Made by a program: the position numbers and the translations under genes | Shown: piece after piece, positions 7,761-15,821 of the stretch | Layout: each line of letters opens with the position of its first letter | Numbering within the stretch: the first letter of the stretch is position 1 | Source of the DNA: CAUPWF01 sp036656795 | Lineage (GTDB): Bacteria; Bacillota; Clostridia; Lachnospirales; Lachnospiraceae | DNA length: 36,114 nucleotides | NCBI GenBank assembly: GCA_036656795.1 | Contig: JAVXHR010000018.1 | Coordinates: forward strand, 1-36,114 | Direction: 5' to 3' | The notes under the pieces: model-generated | The model's database searches: none | The model's input: the letters and a program-made list of their open reading frames with translations, nothing else | What the model was told of the DNA's origin: nothing

Positions 7761-9566
7761 ATGAAAGAGATACAAATATTAGATCAGCTAACTATAGACA
7801 AGATTGCGGCTGGCGAAGTAATAGAACGACCTGCATCTGTGGTAAAAGAATTAGTTGAAAATGCGATTGACGCAGGGTCATCTTCCATTGTAGTAGAGAT
7901 TCAAGAAGGTGGAATATCACTGATACGAATTACAGATAATGGCTGTGGCATGAATAAATCCGATATCTCAACAGCTTTTTTACGTCATGCAACAAGTAAA
8001 ATTCGTAGTGTTGATGATTTAGAACAACTTCATTCATTGGGATTTCGTGGAGAAGCATTATCAAGTATTGCTGCTGTTTCGCAAGTAGAGCTGATTACTA
8101 AGACGATTTCCAATACATATGGTTATAAATATGTGATTGAAGGTGGAACAGAAAAATCTTTAGAAGAGATAGGTGCTCCACAGGGAACCACCTTTTTGGT
8201 TCATCAATTATTCTATAATACACCGGCTAGGAGAAAATTTTTAAAGACCTCTATGACAGAAGCAAGTCACGTAGGAGAGCTGGTGTCAAGATTGGCCTTG
8301 TCACATCCAGAGATTTCTTTTCAATTTATAAATAAAGGTGAAAAGAAACTTCATACATCGGGAAATGGAAATCTGAAAGAAGTAATCTATCAGATCTATG
8401 GAAGAGATGTAGCCAATAATTTGTTGGAAATTGATAGTGTTACAAAACAAATTCATCTGACGGGATATCTTGGAAATCCAGGTATCTCCAGAGGAAATCG
8501 CAATTTTGAGACCTATTTTATTAATAAACGGTATGTGAAAAACAGTATGGTTTCAAAAGCCATTGAAGATGCTTATAAAGATTTTTCAATGCAGCATCGG
8601 TATCCATTTGTGGTATTAGAGCTTGAACTAGATGGAGAACAGCTAGACATTAACGTACATCCTACAAAGATGGAAGTACGATTTCATCAGTCACAGGCCG
8701 TCTATCAGGCGGTATATGAAAGTATACAGCAATGCTTACAGGCCAAAGAAACAATTCCAGAAGTAGTAGATTCAAATGCACCGAAAGATATAGATTACTT
8801 TATGAAAAAAATGCAAGAACGAGTTACTTCATATCATCAGCAATTTGCGTTGGCTGAAGTAAAAGATAAGACCAATATCCATCAACCGGAGGTTCAGGTA
8901 GATCGCATTAAAGAAGCAGTTGCTTATAGGAAGACAGAACAGTTGAATCTATTTGAGGAGCAATTGCTTACACCTACGAAAAAGATAACATATCAGATTA
9001 TAGGACAGGTATTTGATACTTATTGGATAGTACAATTTAAAGACAATCTGTATATTATTGATCAGCATGCAGCGCATGAACGTGTCCTTTATGAACAAAC
9101 ATTAAAACAGATGCAGACTCGTCAATATACCTCTCAATACTTAAGTCCACCCATTATATTAAGCTTAACTATGCCGGAAATAGAAATATTAGATACATAT
9201 CAAGATCAATTTGCAAGAATTGGATTTGAAATAGAGGCTTTTGGAGGAAAGGAATATGCTGTACGTGCCGTTCCGGATAATTTGTTCAAAATTGCAAAGA
9301 ATGAATTGCTAATTGAAATGTTAGATAGTTTATCTATGGAGATGACATCATCGCTTTCGTCTACACTTATTGATGAAAAGATTGCATCCATGTCATGTAA
9401 GGCAGCTGTGAAAGGAAACTCTAAATTATCGATTCAAGAGGTAGATGCATTAATTGGGGAACTCCTTACATTAGATAATCCATATCATTGTCCTCATGGA
9501 AGACCCACGATTATCGCTATGACGCAAAAAGAATTAGAAAAAAGATTTAAAAGAATTGTTTCATAA
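7761..9566 (+). CDS. mutL: DNA mismatch repair protein MutL with endonuclease motif
   Basis: GHKL ATPase that couples mismatch recognition to strand incision. The 601-residue protein has the N-terminal ATPase motifs LVENAIDAG, DNGCGM, ATSK and GFRGEAL, a linker (about 330-400), and a C-terminal dimerisation domain with DQHAAHERVLYE (D434 to E445), the DQHA-x2-E-x4-E metal-dependent nickase motif found in MutL of organisms without MutH. SCKAAVKG and CPHGRP near the end complete the nuclease site. In the linker QLNLF (394-398) matches a sliding-clamp-binding pentapeptide. ATG with a GAAAGAGG site upstream. It is followed 18 bases later by miaA, the familiar mutS-mutL-miaA order. Confidence 0.98.
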   Translation: MKEIQILDQLTIDKIAAGEVIERPASVVKELVENAIDAGSSSIVVEIQEGGISLIRITDNGCGMNKSDISTAFLRHATSKIRSVDDLEQLHSLGFRGEALSSIAAVSQVELITKTISNTYGYKYVIEGGTEKSLEEIGAPQGTTFLVHQLFYNTPARRKFLKTSMTEASHVGELVSRLALSHPEISFQFINKGEKKLHTSGNGNLKEVIYQIYGRDVANNLLEIDSVTKQIHLTGYLGNPGISRGNRNFETYFINKRYVKNSMVSKAIEDAYKDFSMQHRYPFVVLELELDGEQLDINVHPTKMEVRFHQSQAVYQAVYESIQQCLQAKETIPEVVDSNAPKDIDYFMKKMQERVTSYHQQFALAEVKDKTNIHQPEVQVDRIKEAVAYRKTEQLNLFEEQLLTPTKKITYQIIGQVFDTYWIVQFKDNLYIIDQHAAHERVLYEQTLKQMQTRQYTSQYLSPPIILSLTMPEIEILDTYQDQFARIGFEIEAFGGKEYAVRAVPDNLFKIAKNELLIEMLDSLSMEMTSSLSSTLIDEKIASMSCKAAVKGNSKLSIQEVDALIGELLTLDNPYHCPHGRPTIIAMTQKELEKRFKRIVS

Positions 9567-9584
9567 AAAGGAAGTATAAAACCG

Positions 9585-10535
9585 ATGAAAAAACCACTGA
9601 TTATTTTAACAGGACCAACTGCGGTTGGAAAAACAGCTACTTCAATTGCACTTGCAAAGCGAATCCATGGTGAAATTATATCTGCAGATTCTATGCAGAT
9701 ATACAAATACATGGATATTGGCTCAGCCAAGATACGCCCAGAGGAAATGGACGAAATCCCTCATTATTTAATAGATGAGTTAGAACCAACAGAAGAATTT
9801 CATGTAGCTCGTTTTCAGGAAATGGCAAAGAAAGCTATAGTGAAAATCTATGAAAATGGTCATATTCCCATTGTTGTTGGAGGAACCGGATTTTATATTC
9901 AGGCTTTATTGTACGATATTGATTTTTCAAATGGAAGCGAAGATACCGGATATCGACAAGAATTGGAGGACATTGTTTGTTCAAAGGGTGTCCATGTTTT
10001 ACATGAGATGTTGCAAAAAGTCGATGCACAGGCGGCTCAAAATATTCATGAAAACAATGTAAAACGAGTAATACGGGCTTTGGAATATTATCGACAGACA
10101 GGAAAGAAAATTTCGGAGCATAATGAAGAAGAACGAAAAAAAGAATCCCCCTATCAGTTTGTATACCTAGTACTATATGATGAACGTCAACAGCTATATC
10201 AACGCATTGACGATAGAGTAGATGCTATGATAAAAGAAGGACTCGTAGAAGAAGTGATTGGATTGAAAGAGAAAGGATATACAGCTGATATGGTGGCCAT
10301 GCAAGGCCTTGGATATAAGGAAATACTAGCTTATCTTGACGGAACAACAACACTAGACGAAGCAATTCGAATTTTAAAAAGAGATACAAGACACTTTGCA
10401 AAACGACAGCTCACATGGTTTAAAAGAGAACAACAAGTACTATGGATTGACAAACAAGAGTATCAATATCAAGAAGATAGGATACTGGAGGCTATTATAC
10501 AGGAAATAAGAAAGAAGGATATCAGCACATGCTAG
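9585..10535 (+). CDS. miaA: tRNA dimethylallyltransferase MiaA
   Basis: Transfers a dimethylallyl group to N6 of A37 in tRNAs reading UNN codons, making the substrate for MiaB (gene at the left edge of this window). The 316-residue protein has the P-loop GPTAVGKT (10-17), the DSMQIYKYMDIGSAK segment that contacts tRNA and substrate, the GGTGFY motif and the VKRVIRALE and FAKRQLTWFKRE blocks typical of the family. The length is normal. Start ATG with AAAAGGAAG upstream. The 3' end overlaps the next gene by 7 bases. The hfq gene often found after miaA is missing here. Confidence 0.97.
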   Translation: MKKPLIILTGPTAVGKTATSIALAKRIHGEIISADSMQIYKYMDIGSAKIRPEEMDEIPHYLIDELEPTEEFHVARFQEMAKKAIVKIYENGHIPIVVGGTGFYIQALLYDIDFSNGSEDTGYRQELEDIVCSKGVHVLHEMLQKVDAQAAQNIHENNVKRVIRALEYYRQTGKKISEHNEEERKKESPYQFVYLVLYDERQQLYQRIDDRVDAMIKEGLVEEVIGLKEKGYTADMVAMQGLGYKEILAYLDGTTTLDEAIRILKRDTRHFAKRQLTWFKREQQVLWIDKQEYQYQEDRILEAIIQEIRKKDISTC

Positions 10536-11836
10536 AACATACAACAATGTATCAAAAATTAGGAATCTCAAATCAAGTATATGACTTTGGACAATCTATG
10601 GAGGCACTGCTACAGGAACGCTTTGATGCTATTGATAGGATTGCGGAATACAATCAATTAAAAGTAATTCATGCTATGCAGGAACAGCGAGTCAACGAAG
10701 CTTGTTTTCACTATGCAAGTGGATATGGGTATAATGATCAGGGAAGAGACACGTTAGAAGCCGTCTATGCCAGTGTATTTCATACCGAATCCGCATTAGT
10801 AAGACCACAGATCACTTGTGGTACACATGCACTCGCATTAGCATTGGGTGCAAATCTACGCTATGGGGACGAGTTACTTTCTCCAGTTGGAAAACCGTAT
10901 GATACATTAGAAGAAGTCATTGGAATTCGAGAATCTAAAGGTTCTTTGTCCGAATACGGAGTAACCTATAGACAGGTGGAATTATTAGAAGATGGTACTT
11001 TTGATTATGAGCATATTAAACAGGCGATTACAGGGAAAACAAAACTAATTACTATACAACGTTCCAAAGGATATCAAACAAGACCTAGTTTTTCCGTCAC
11101 ACAAATTGGTCAACTTATTGCATTTGTGAAAGAAATTAAACCAGATGTTATCTGCATGGTAGATAATTGTTATGGGGAATTTGTGGAAACTATTGAACCA
11201 AGTGATGTTGGGGCAGACCTTGTAGTTGGATCTTTAATAAAAAACCCGGGTGGTGGATTAGCTCCAATTGGTGGTTATATTGTCGGGAAACAAGAACTGA
11301 TAGATCAGTGTGGATATCGATTAACATCTCCTGGACTTGGAAAGGAAGTGGGTGCTTCTCTAGGAGTGATGCAATCATTTTATCAAGGATTCTTTTTAGC
11401 ACCTACCGTGGTAAGCAGTGCTTTAAAAGGAGCAGTTTTTGCCGCAACAATCTATGAAACCCTTGGATTTTCTGTGATTCCAAATAGTACTCAAAGTAGA
11501 CATGATATTATTCAGGCGGTTACACTTGGAACACCGGAAGCTGTGATTGCATTTTGTCAAGGGATACAAGCAGCAGCCCCTGTAGATAGTTATGTATCAC
11601 CGGAACCATGGGCGATGCCCGGATATGACAGTGATGTAATTATGGCGGCAGGTGCGTTTGTACAGGGCTCTTCTATTGAATTAAGTGCTGATGGTCCAAT
11701 GAAACCACCTTATACGGTATACTTTCAAGGAGGTCTTACATGGCCACATGCAAAACTTGGAATTCTAATGAGTTTGGAAAAGTTAGTGCAAGGGAAGATG
11801 GTTACGCTACCAGACATTGCGAAAGGGCAGGAATAG
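10529..11836 (+). CDS. Methionine gamma-lyase family protein (PF06838, aluminium-resistance-like), PLP-dependent
   Basis: A 435-residue fold-type I PLP enzyme of the family once named after aluminium resistance and now called methionine gamma-lyase family; the substrate is not established. Visible features are the cofactor pocket sequence RPQITCGTHALALALGANL (92-110), the aspartate of MVDNCYGEF (D212), and the likely PLP-binding lysine K238 in GSLIKNPGGG. The C-terminal domain contains VSPEPWAMPGYDSDVIMAAG, also characteristic. The ATG at 10529 lies inside the 3' end of miaA, so the two are translationally coupled; this miaA neighbourhood is familiar in Firmicutes. Family assignment is solid, the reaction is inferred. 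Confidence 0.88.
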   Translation: MLEHTTMYQKLGISNQVYDFGQSMEALLQERFDAIDRIAEYNQLKVIHAMQEQRVNEACFHYASGYGYNDQGRDTLEAVYASVFHTESALVRPQITCGTHALALALGANLRYGDELLSPVGKPYDTLEEVIGIRESKGSLSEYGVTYRQVELLEDGTFDYEHIKQAITGKTKLITIQRSKGYQTRPSFSVTQIGQLIAFVKEIKPDVICMVDNCYGEFVETIEPSDVGADLVVGSLIKNPGGGLAPIGGYIVGKQELIDQCGYRLTSPGLGKEVGASLGVMQSFYQGFFLAPTVVSSALKGAVFAATIYETLGFSVIPNSTQSRHDIIQAVTLGTPEAVIAFCQGIQAAAPVDSYVSPEPWAMPGYDSDVIMAAGAFVQGSSIELSADGPMKPPYTVYFQGGLTWPHAKLGILMSLEKLVQGKMVTLPDIAKGQE

Positions 11837-11837
11837 T

Positions 11838-13067
11838 ATGGAACAAAAATCCGTAATTATTGTGGGTGGTGGCGCATCAGGTTTAGTTGCAGCCATTGCG
11901 GCAGCACGTCAGGGAGCACATGTTGTTATTTTGGAACAAAAAGAGTCCCTAGGAAAGAAATTATTGGCGACAGGAAATGGACGGTGCAATTATACAAATA
12001 CTGTTATGGAAACTACATGCTATCACGGAGATGATGTATCTGCTGTGGAAACAGTATTTAACCAATATGGAAGAATACAAACAATGCAATTCTTTTCTGA
12101 TTTAGGTGTAATTGCGAAAGAGAAGCAAGGGTATATCTATCCGGCTTCTGAACAGGCGACTACGATTGTAGATGTATTACGCATAGAATTAAAACGCTGC
12201 AAGGTTAAAATTTTTACATGCGTAAAAGTAAAAGAGATACGTCCTATGAAATATGGATTTCAAGTAATTACAGATGGAGAGGACTATAAAGGCGATGTTG
12301 TGATTCTTGCAACTGGAGGAAAAGCAGCTAAGACACTTGGCTCAGATGGGAGTGGATATCAGTTAGCTAAATCCTTTGGACATACTATTGTTCCGGTTGT
12401 TCCGGCACTTGTTGCATTACAATGTAAAGGAGATTATTTCAAACAGATAGCAGGAGTTCGGACAGAAGCAACGGTTCGTGTCTTTGTACAAGGAACTGAG
12501 ATTGGATCTGATACAGGAGAACTTCAATTAACAAAGTATGGCATCTCAGGAATTCCTGTATTTCAGATTAGCCATATGGTGTCGAAAGCTCTTTATTATA
12601 AAAAAGAAGTATCTATTCACCTTGATTTTATGCCAACTATTTCAGAAAAATCTTTGATTCCATTTTTTAAAGAGCGTCAAATAAAATCATATAAAAAATC
12701 AATGAGCGAATTTCTTATTGGAATTTTTAATCAAAAATTAATTCCGGTACTTTTACAAAAAAGTCATATTAACTTGCACAAAGCAGCAAGGGAATTAACA
12801 GACGAAGAGCTTGATGCATTGATTGCTACTTGTAAGAATTTCCCAATTGAAGTGTTATGTACCAATGGATTTGAGCAGGCACAAGTATGTGCGGGGGGAG
12901 TAGCAACTACAGAAATTCATCTAAATTCTATGGAATCACTATTAAAAAAGAATTTGTATCTTACAGGAGAATTATTAGATGTAGATGGGGTATGTGGAGG
13001 ATATAATCTGCAATGGGCCTGGTCTACAGGGTATATTGCAGGGACTCATGCAGCTAGGGGAGAGTAA
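11838..13067 (+). CDS. HI0933/BaiN-like NAD(P)/FAD-dependent oxidoreductase
   Basis: Flavoprotein of the HI0933 family (BaiN-like). The Rossmann FAD-binding motif IIVGGGASGLVAAIAAARQG comes directly after the start and is followed by LGKKLLATGNGRCNYTN, the family hallmark. The second FAD-binding region is ATGGKA with GSDGSGYQLA, and the C terminus carries CAGGVATTEI, LYLTGELLDVDGVCGGYNLQWAWSTG. About 409 residues, normal for the family. I place the start at ATG 11838, 5 bases after AGGA and directly after the previous stop; an in-frame upstream TTG at 11817 would overlap the previous gene and lacks a good binding site. The physiological substrate is unknown; bile-acid reduction should not be assumed from the name. 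Confidence 0.88.
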   Translation: MEQKSVIIVGGGASGLVAAIAAARQGAHVVILEQKESLGKKLLATGNGRCNYTNTVMETTCYHGDDVSAVETVFNQYGRIQTMQFFSDLGVIAKEKQGYIYPASEQATTIVDVLRIELKRCKVKIFTCVKVKEIRPMKYGFQVITDGEDYKGDVVILATGGKAAKTLGSDGSGYQLAKSFGHTIVPVVPALVALQCKGDYFKQIAGVRTEATVRVFVQGTEIGSDTGELQLTKYGISGIPVFQISHMVSKALYYKKEVSIHLDFMPTISEKSLIPFFKERQIKSYKKSMSEFLIGIFNQKLIPVLLQKSHINLHKAARELTDEELDALIATCKNFPIEVLCTNGFEQAQVCAGGVATTEIHLNSMESLLKKNLYLTGELLDVDGVCGGYNLQWAWSTGYIAGTHAARGE

Positions 13068-13070
13068 TTC

Positions 13071-14672
13071 ATGATAAAAATCGAACAGATAAAACTAAAG
13101 AGTTCTGAAAAAGAAGAACGGTTGCTTGATAAAATCATTCGGATATTAAATATAAATCCAGAGCAAGTGTGCTCTTATAAAGTTATAAAGAAATCAATTG
13201 ATGCTCGTAAGAAACCAAATATATATATTGTATATACGGTAGCCGTAACAGTAGCAGAAGAAAAGAAAATATATAGAAAAATTAAGAATCCAAATGTAAG
13301 CTGTATTCAGATGAAACCTTATCAGTTTGTACCAAGGGGAACAAACTCCTATCAAACAAGACCTGTAATTGTAGGTAGTGGACCTGCCGGACTTTTTTGC
13401 GCCTATTTTTTATCGCTGCAAGGATATCAGCCTCTCTTGATTGAGCAGGGTGCTCCTGTAGAAGAACGGTTACAAGATGTCGAGCAATTTTGGAAAGATG
13501 GGACACTGAATCCTTACTCCAATGTACAATTTGGTGAAGGTGGTGCAGGAACTTTCTCAGATGGAAAATTGAATACGGTAGTAAAAGATATCTCTGGACG
13601 TAATCGAAAAGTTTTAGAAATATTTGTGGAACACGGAGCACCAAAAGACATCTTATATGAAAGCAAACCACATATTGGGACGGATATTCTTGCAAAAGTG
13701 ATAACCAATATGCGAAAATCTATTATAGCCCATGGTGGTGAAGTGAGATTTCATTGTGAGTTAACAGACATCATAATTGAACAGTTGAGAATCAAAGAGA
13801 TACAGGTGACTTATCATACAGGTACTATGATGAAGGAACAGATAGCAGTTGACCGTCTGGTGCTGGCTCTTGGCCATAGTTCCAGAAAAACTTTTTGGAT
13901 GTTATATAACAGGAAAATTGCTATAGAAGCGAAGGCCTTTGCTGTTGGTGTTAGAATTGAGCATTCACAGGCGTTGATTGATAAATCCCAATATGGAAAT
14001 GAAAGAACTAATCAGTTGCCCCCTGCTTCTTATAAATTAGCAACCACCTTAAATAATGGACGAGGAGTATATTCTTTTTGCATGTGTCCTGGTGGCTATG
14101 TAGTAGACGCTTCCTCGGAAGAGGGATATCTTGCAGTTAATGGAATGAGTTATCATGAACGTAATGGAGAGAATGCAAATAGTGCAATTGTTGTGACAGT
14201 TACACCGGAAGATTATCCGGACAAGCACCCTTTATCAGGAATTGCATTTCAACGACAATTAGAAAAAAAAGCATTTCAACTTGGAAAAGGAACCATTCCT
14301 ATTCAATGTTTTGAAGATTATCGTCAGAATAAAGTGACTAAAACATGTAGCAATACAATACCTAATCTAAAAGGTAGATATAAATTTGCGAATGTACGTG
14401 AGATATTCCCAACAAGTGTGGGGGATTCCATTGAACAAGGGATTCTTGAATTTGATAAGAAAATCAAGGGATTTGCCGGACCTGACTGCCTCTTGTCTGG
14501 AGTGGAAAGTCGCACATCATCTCCAATTCGTATGACAAGAGATGACATATTAGAAAGCAATCTGAAAGGAATCTATCCATGTGGAGAAGGTGCCGGATAT
14601 GCAGGAGGGATTACTTCGGCGGCTATAGACGGAATAAAAGTAGCTGAAATGATAGCCGAAAAACAGCGTTGA
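13071..14672 (+). CDS. Uncharacterised FAD-dependent dehydrogenase (COG2509 type)
   Basis: A 533-residue flavoprotein. Residues 1-95 form a lysine-rich alpha/beta N-terminal domain found in this family; the FAD motif VIVGSGPAGLFCAYFLSLQG follows at about 100-120. Then come NVQFGEGGAGTFSDGKLNT, ALGHSSRKTF, a long GVRIEHSQ segment and the C-terminal GEGAGYAGGITSAAIDGIKVA that closes the FAD site. These fit COG2509, a broadly conserved clostridial family with no assigned reaction. It begins 3 bases after the HI0933-like gene, so two unlike flavoproteins are made from one message. No transmembrane helix or signal peptide is present, so it should be cytosolic. Confidence 0.87.
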   Translation: MIKIEQIKLKSSEKEERLLDKIIRILNINPEQVCSYKVIKKSIDARKKPNIYIVYTVAVTVAEEKKIYRKIKNPNVSCIQMKPYQFVPRGTNSYQTRPVIVGSGPAGLFCAYFLSLQGYQPLLIEQGAPVEERLQDVEQFWKDGTLNPYSNVQFGEGGAGTFSDGKLNTVVKDISGRNRKVLEIFVEHGAPKDILYESKPHIGTDILAKVITNMRKSIIAHGGEVRFHCELTDIIIEQLRIKEIQVTYHTGTMMKEQIAVDRLVLALGHSSRKTFWMLYNRKIAIEAKAFAVGVRIEHSQALIDKSQYGNERTNQLPPASYKLATTLNNGRGVYSFCMCPGGYVVDASSEEGYLAVNGMSYHERNGENANSAIVVTVTPEDYPDKHPLSGIAFQRQLEKKAFQLGKGTIPIQCFEDYRQNKVTKTCSNTIPNLKGRYKFANVREIFPTSVGDSIEQGILEFDKKIKGFAGPDCLLSGVESRTSSPIRMTRDDILESNLKGIYPCGEGAGYAGGITSAAIDGIKVAEMIAEKQR

Positions 14673-14739
14673 TTCGACATGCTGCGCATTCCTTCAGAAA
14701 AATTTAATAACAGTTTGTATATACACGATTTTTAAAATA

Positions 14740-14748
14740 TGGTAAAAT
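14740..14748 (+). promoter_or_regulatory. Extended -10 promoter upstream of the DUF4321-radC-mreB block
   Basis: TG at 14740-14741 followed after one base by TAAAAT (14743-14748), in the 111-base gap after the COG2509 gene. No good -35 box is at standard spacing; a TTGTAT at 14715-14720 is too far (22 bases). RNA would start near 14755, just before the AGGAGG site (14771-14776) of the DUF4321 gene. Confidence 0.45.
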
Positions 14749-14783
14749 AAACAGAGTTTGTGAATGCATAAGGAGGAGTATGA

Positions 14784-15044
14784 ATGAAAGGAACAGGAAG
14801 CAAGAATGCCTGGGCTTTATTTTTGATGATATTGGCAGGAATTGTGTTGGGTGGATTTATTGGAATGTTAGCAGAAGGAATCCCAGTACTAAACTGGCTA
14901 GGATATGGACAATCTTTTGGGTTTGACAGTCCGATTGTGTTGAATCTTGGATTAATGGTTGTTACCTTTGGTCTTAGTATTAAAATTACAATTGCCAGTA
15001 TCATTGGTGTTATTATCTCAGTGATTATTTATCGTTTCTTATAA
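14784..15044 (+). CDS. DUF4321 small membrane protein
   Basis: An 86-residue protein with two hydrophobic helices (about 11-30 and 52-84, the second possibly two short helices) and a glycine-rich LAGIVLGGFIG in the first. Length, the GxxxGG helix and its place just before radC and mreB match DUF4321, a clostridial family without known function. A strong AAGGAGGAG ribosome binding site precedes the ATG. The position next to the elongation genes hints at a role in envelope growth, but this is inference from location only. Confidence 0.75.
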   Translation: MKGTGSKNAWALFLMILAGIVLGGFIGMLAEGIPVLNWLGYGQSFGFDSPIVLNLGLMVVTFGLSIKITIASIIGVIISVIIYRFL

Positions 15045-15080
15045 CTTTAGGAGAAAGCAGAGTTAGAGTAGTCGCTTTGA

Positions 15081-15100
15081 TTACATAAGAGTCTATGTAA
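15081..15100. repeat. Inverted repeat directly before radC
   Basis: TTACATA (15081-15087) and TATGTAA (15094-15100) are a perfect 7-base inverted repeat with a 6-base spacer. It ends 5 bases before the radC ATG at 15106, where a ribosome binding site would be expected and none is evident. It may be an operator or a weak hairpin limiting translation. Confidence 0.45.
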
Positions 15101-15105
15101 AAATT

Positions 15106-15801
15106 ATGAAACAAGGAAGTACAATTAAGGATATGGTGGCGACAGAACGTCCCTATGAAAGATGTCAAACACAAGGAGCCGGAAGTTTAACAGATATTGA
15201 ATTGCTTGCAGTATTATTGCGAACAGGAACAAGAGGTGTGAATTCACTTGAAATGGCAAGTGAGATTCTTTCTTCAAAGTCTCAGAAGAATTCAATTTTA
15301 CAGATTCATCAATATACTTTAGAACAACTATTGCAAATTAAAGGAATTGGGAAAGTGAAAGCATTGCAAATCCTTTGCTTGTCAGAGTTATCCAGACGCT
15401 TGGCTAAAGCAACTGCATCCATGGGGTTAAGCTTTACAAATCCATCGTCCATTGCAAATTATTACATGGAGGATATGCGTCATCAAACTCAGGAACATAT
15501 GAAACTTTTAATGTTAAATACAAATGCAAGATTAATAGGAGAGACGAATGTGTCAAAGGGAACTGTGAATGCCTCCGTCATATCTCCCAGAGAATTATTT
15601 ATAGAAGCATTACAAAAGAATGCAGTATCCATTATTATACTACATAATCATCCAAGTGGTGATGTAACGCCAAGTAGAGAAGACAGATTGATTACAATAC
15701 GAATTAAAGAAGCCGGTGCTCTAATTGGAATTGCATTGTTAGATCACATTATTATTGGTAATAATTGTTATATGAGTTTTAATGAACAAGGACTCTTGTA
15801 A
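15106..15801 (+). CDS. radC: RadC family JAB/MPN-domain protein
   Basis: RadC-family protein of 231 residues, a normal length. The N-terminal part has the GAGSLTDIELLAVLLRTGT block and a helix-hairpin-helix (LLQIKGIGKVKAL, 75-87) suited to DNA contact. The C-terminal JAB/MPN domain has the metal-binding pattern H180-x-H182-x7-S190-x2-D193 in LHNHPSGDVTPSRED. Despite its name, a direct repair role is not established; related proteins occur on mobile elements. The gene sits before mreB by 20 bases, an arrangement widespread in bacteria. The ATG at 15106 lacks a clear Shine-Dalgarno; an internal ATG at 15133 has TAAGG nearby but would remove residues that fit the family start. Confidence 0.93.
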   Translation: MKQGSTIKDMVATERPYERCQTQGAGSLTDIELLAVLLRTGTRGVNSLEMASEILSSKSQKNSILQIHQYTLEQLLQIKGIGKVKALQILCLSELSRRLAKATASMGLSFTNPSSIANYYMEDMRHQTQEHMKLLMLNTNARLIGETNVSKGTVNASVISPRELFIEALQKNAVSIIILHNHPSGDVTPSREDRLITIRIKEAGALIGIALLDHIIIGNNCYMSFNEQGLL

Positions 15802-15821
15802 TAATCTGAAAGGAATAACAG

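Noticed and set aside
13282..13695. Minus-strand open frame of 137 codons inside the COG2509 gene
   Set aside because: It lies wholly within a strongly supported gene, has no good start signal and shows no recognisable domain.
10529..14672. Metabolic gene cluster for bile-acid transformation because of the BaiN-like name
   Set aside because: No other bai-type genes are present; HI0933-family proteins are widespread and the name alone gives no function.
14673..14739. Terminator after the COG2509 gene
   Set aside because: The segment has only short, imperfect complementarity and no T-run linked to a stem.
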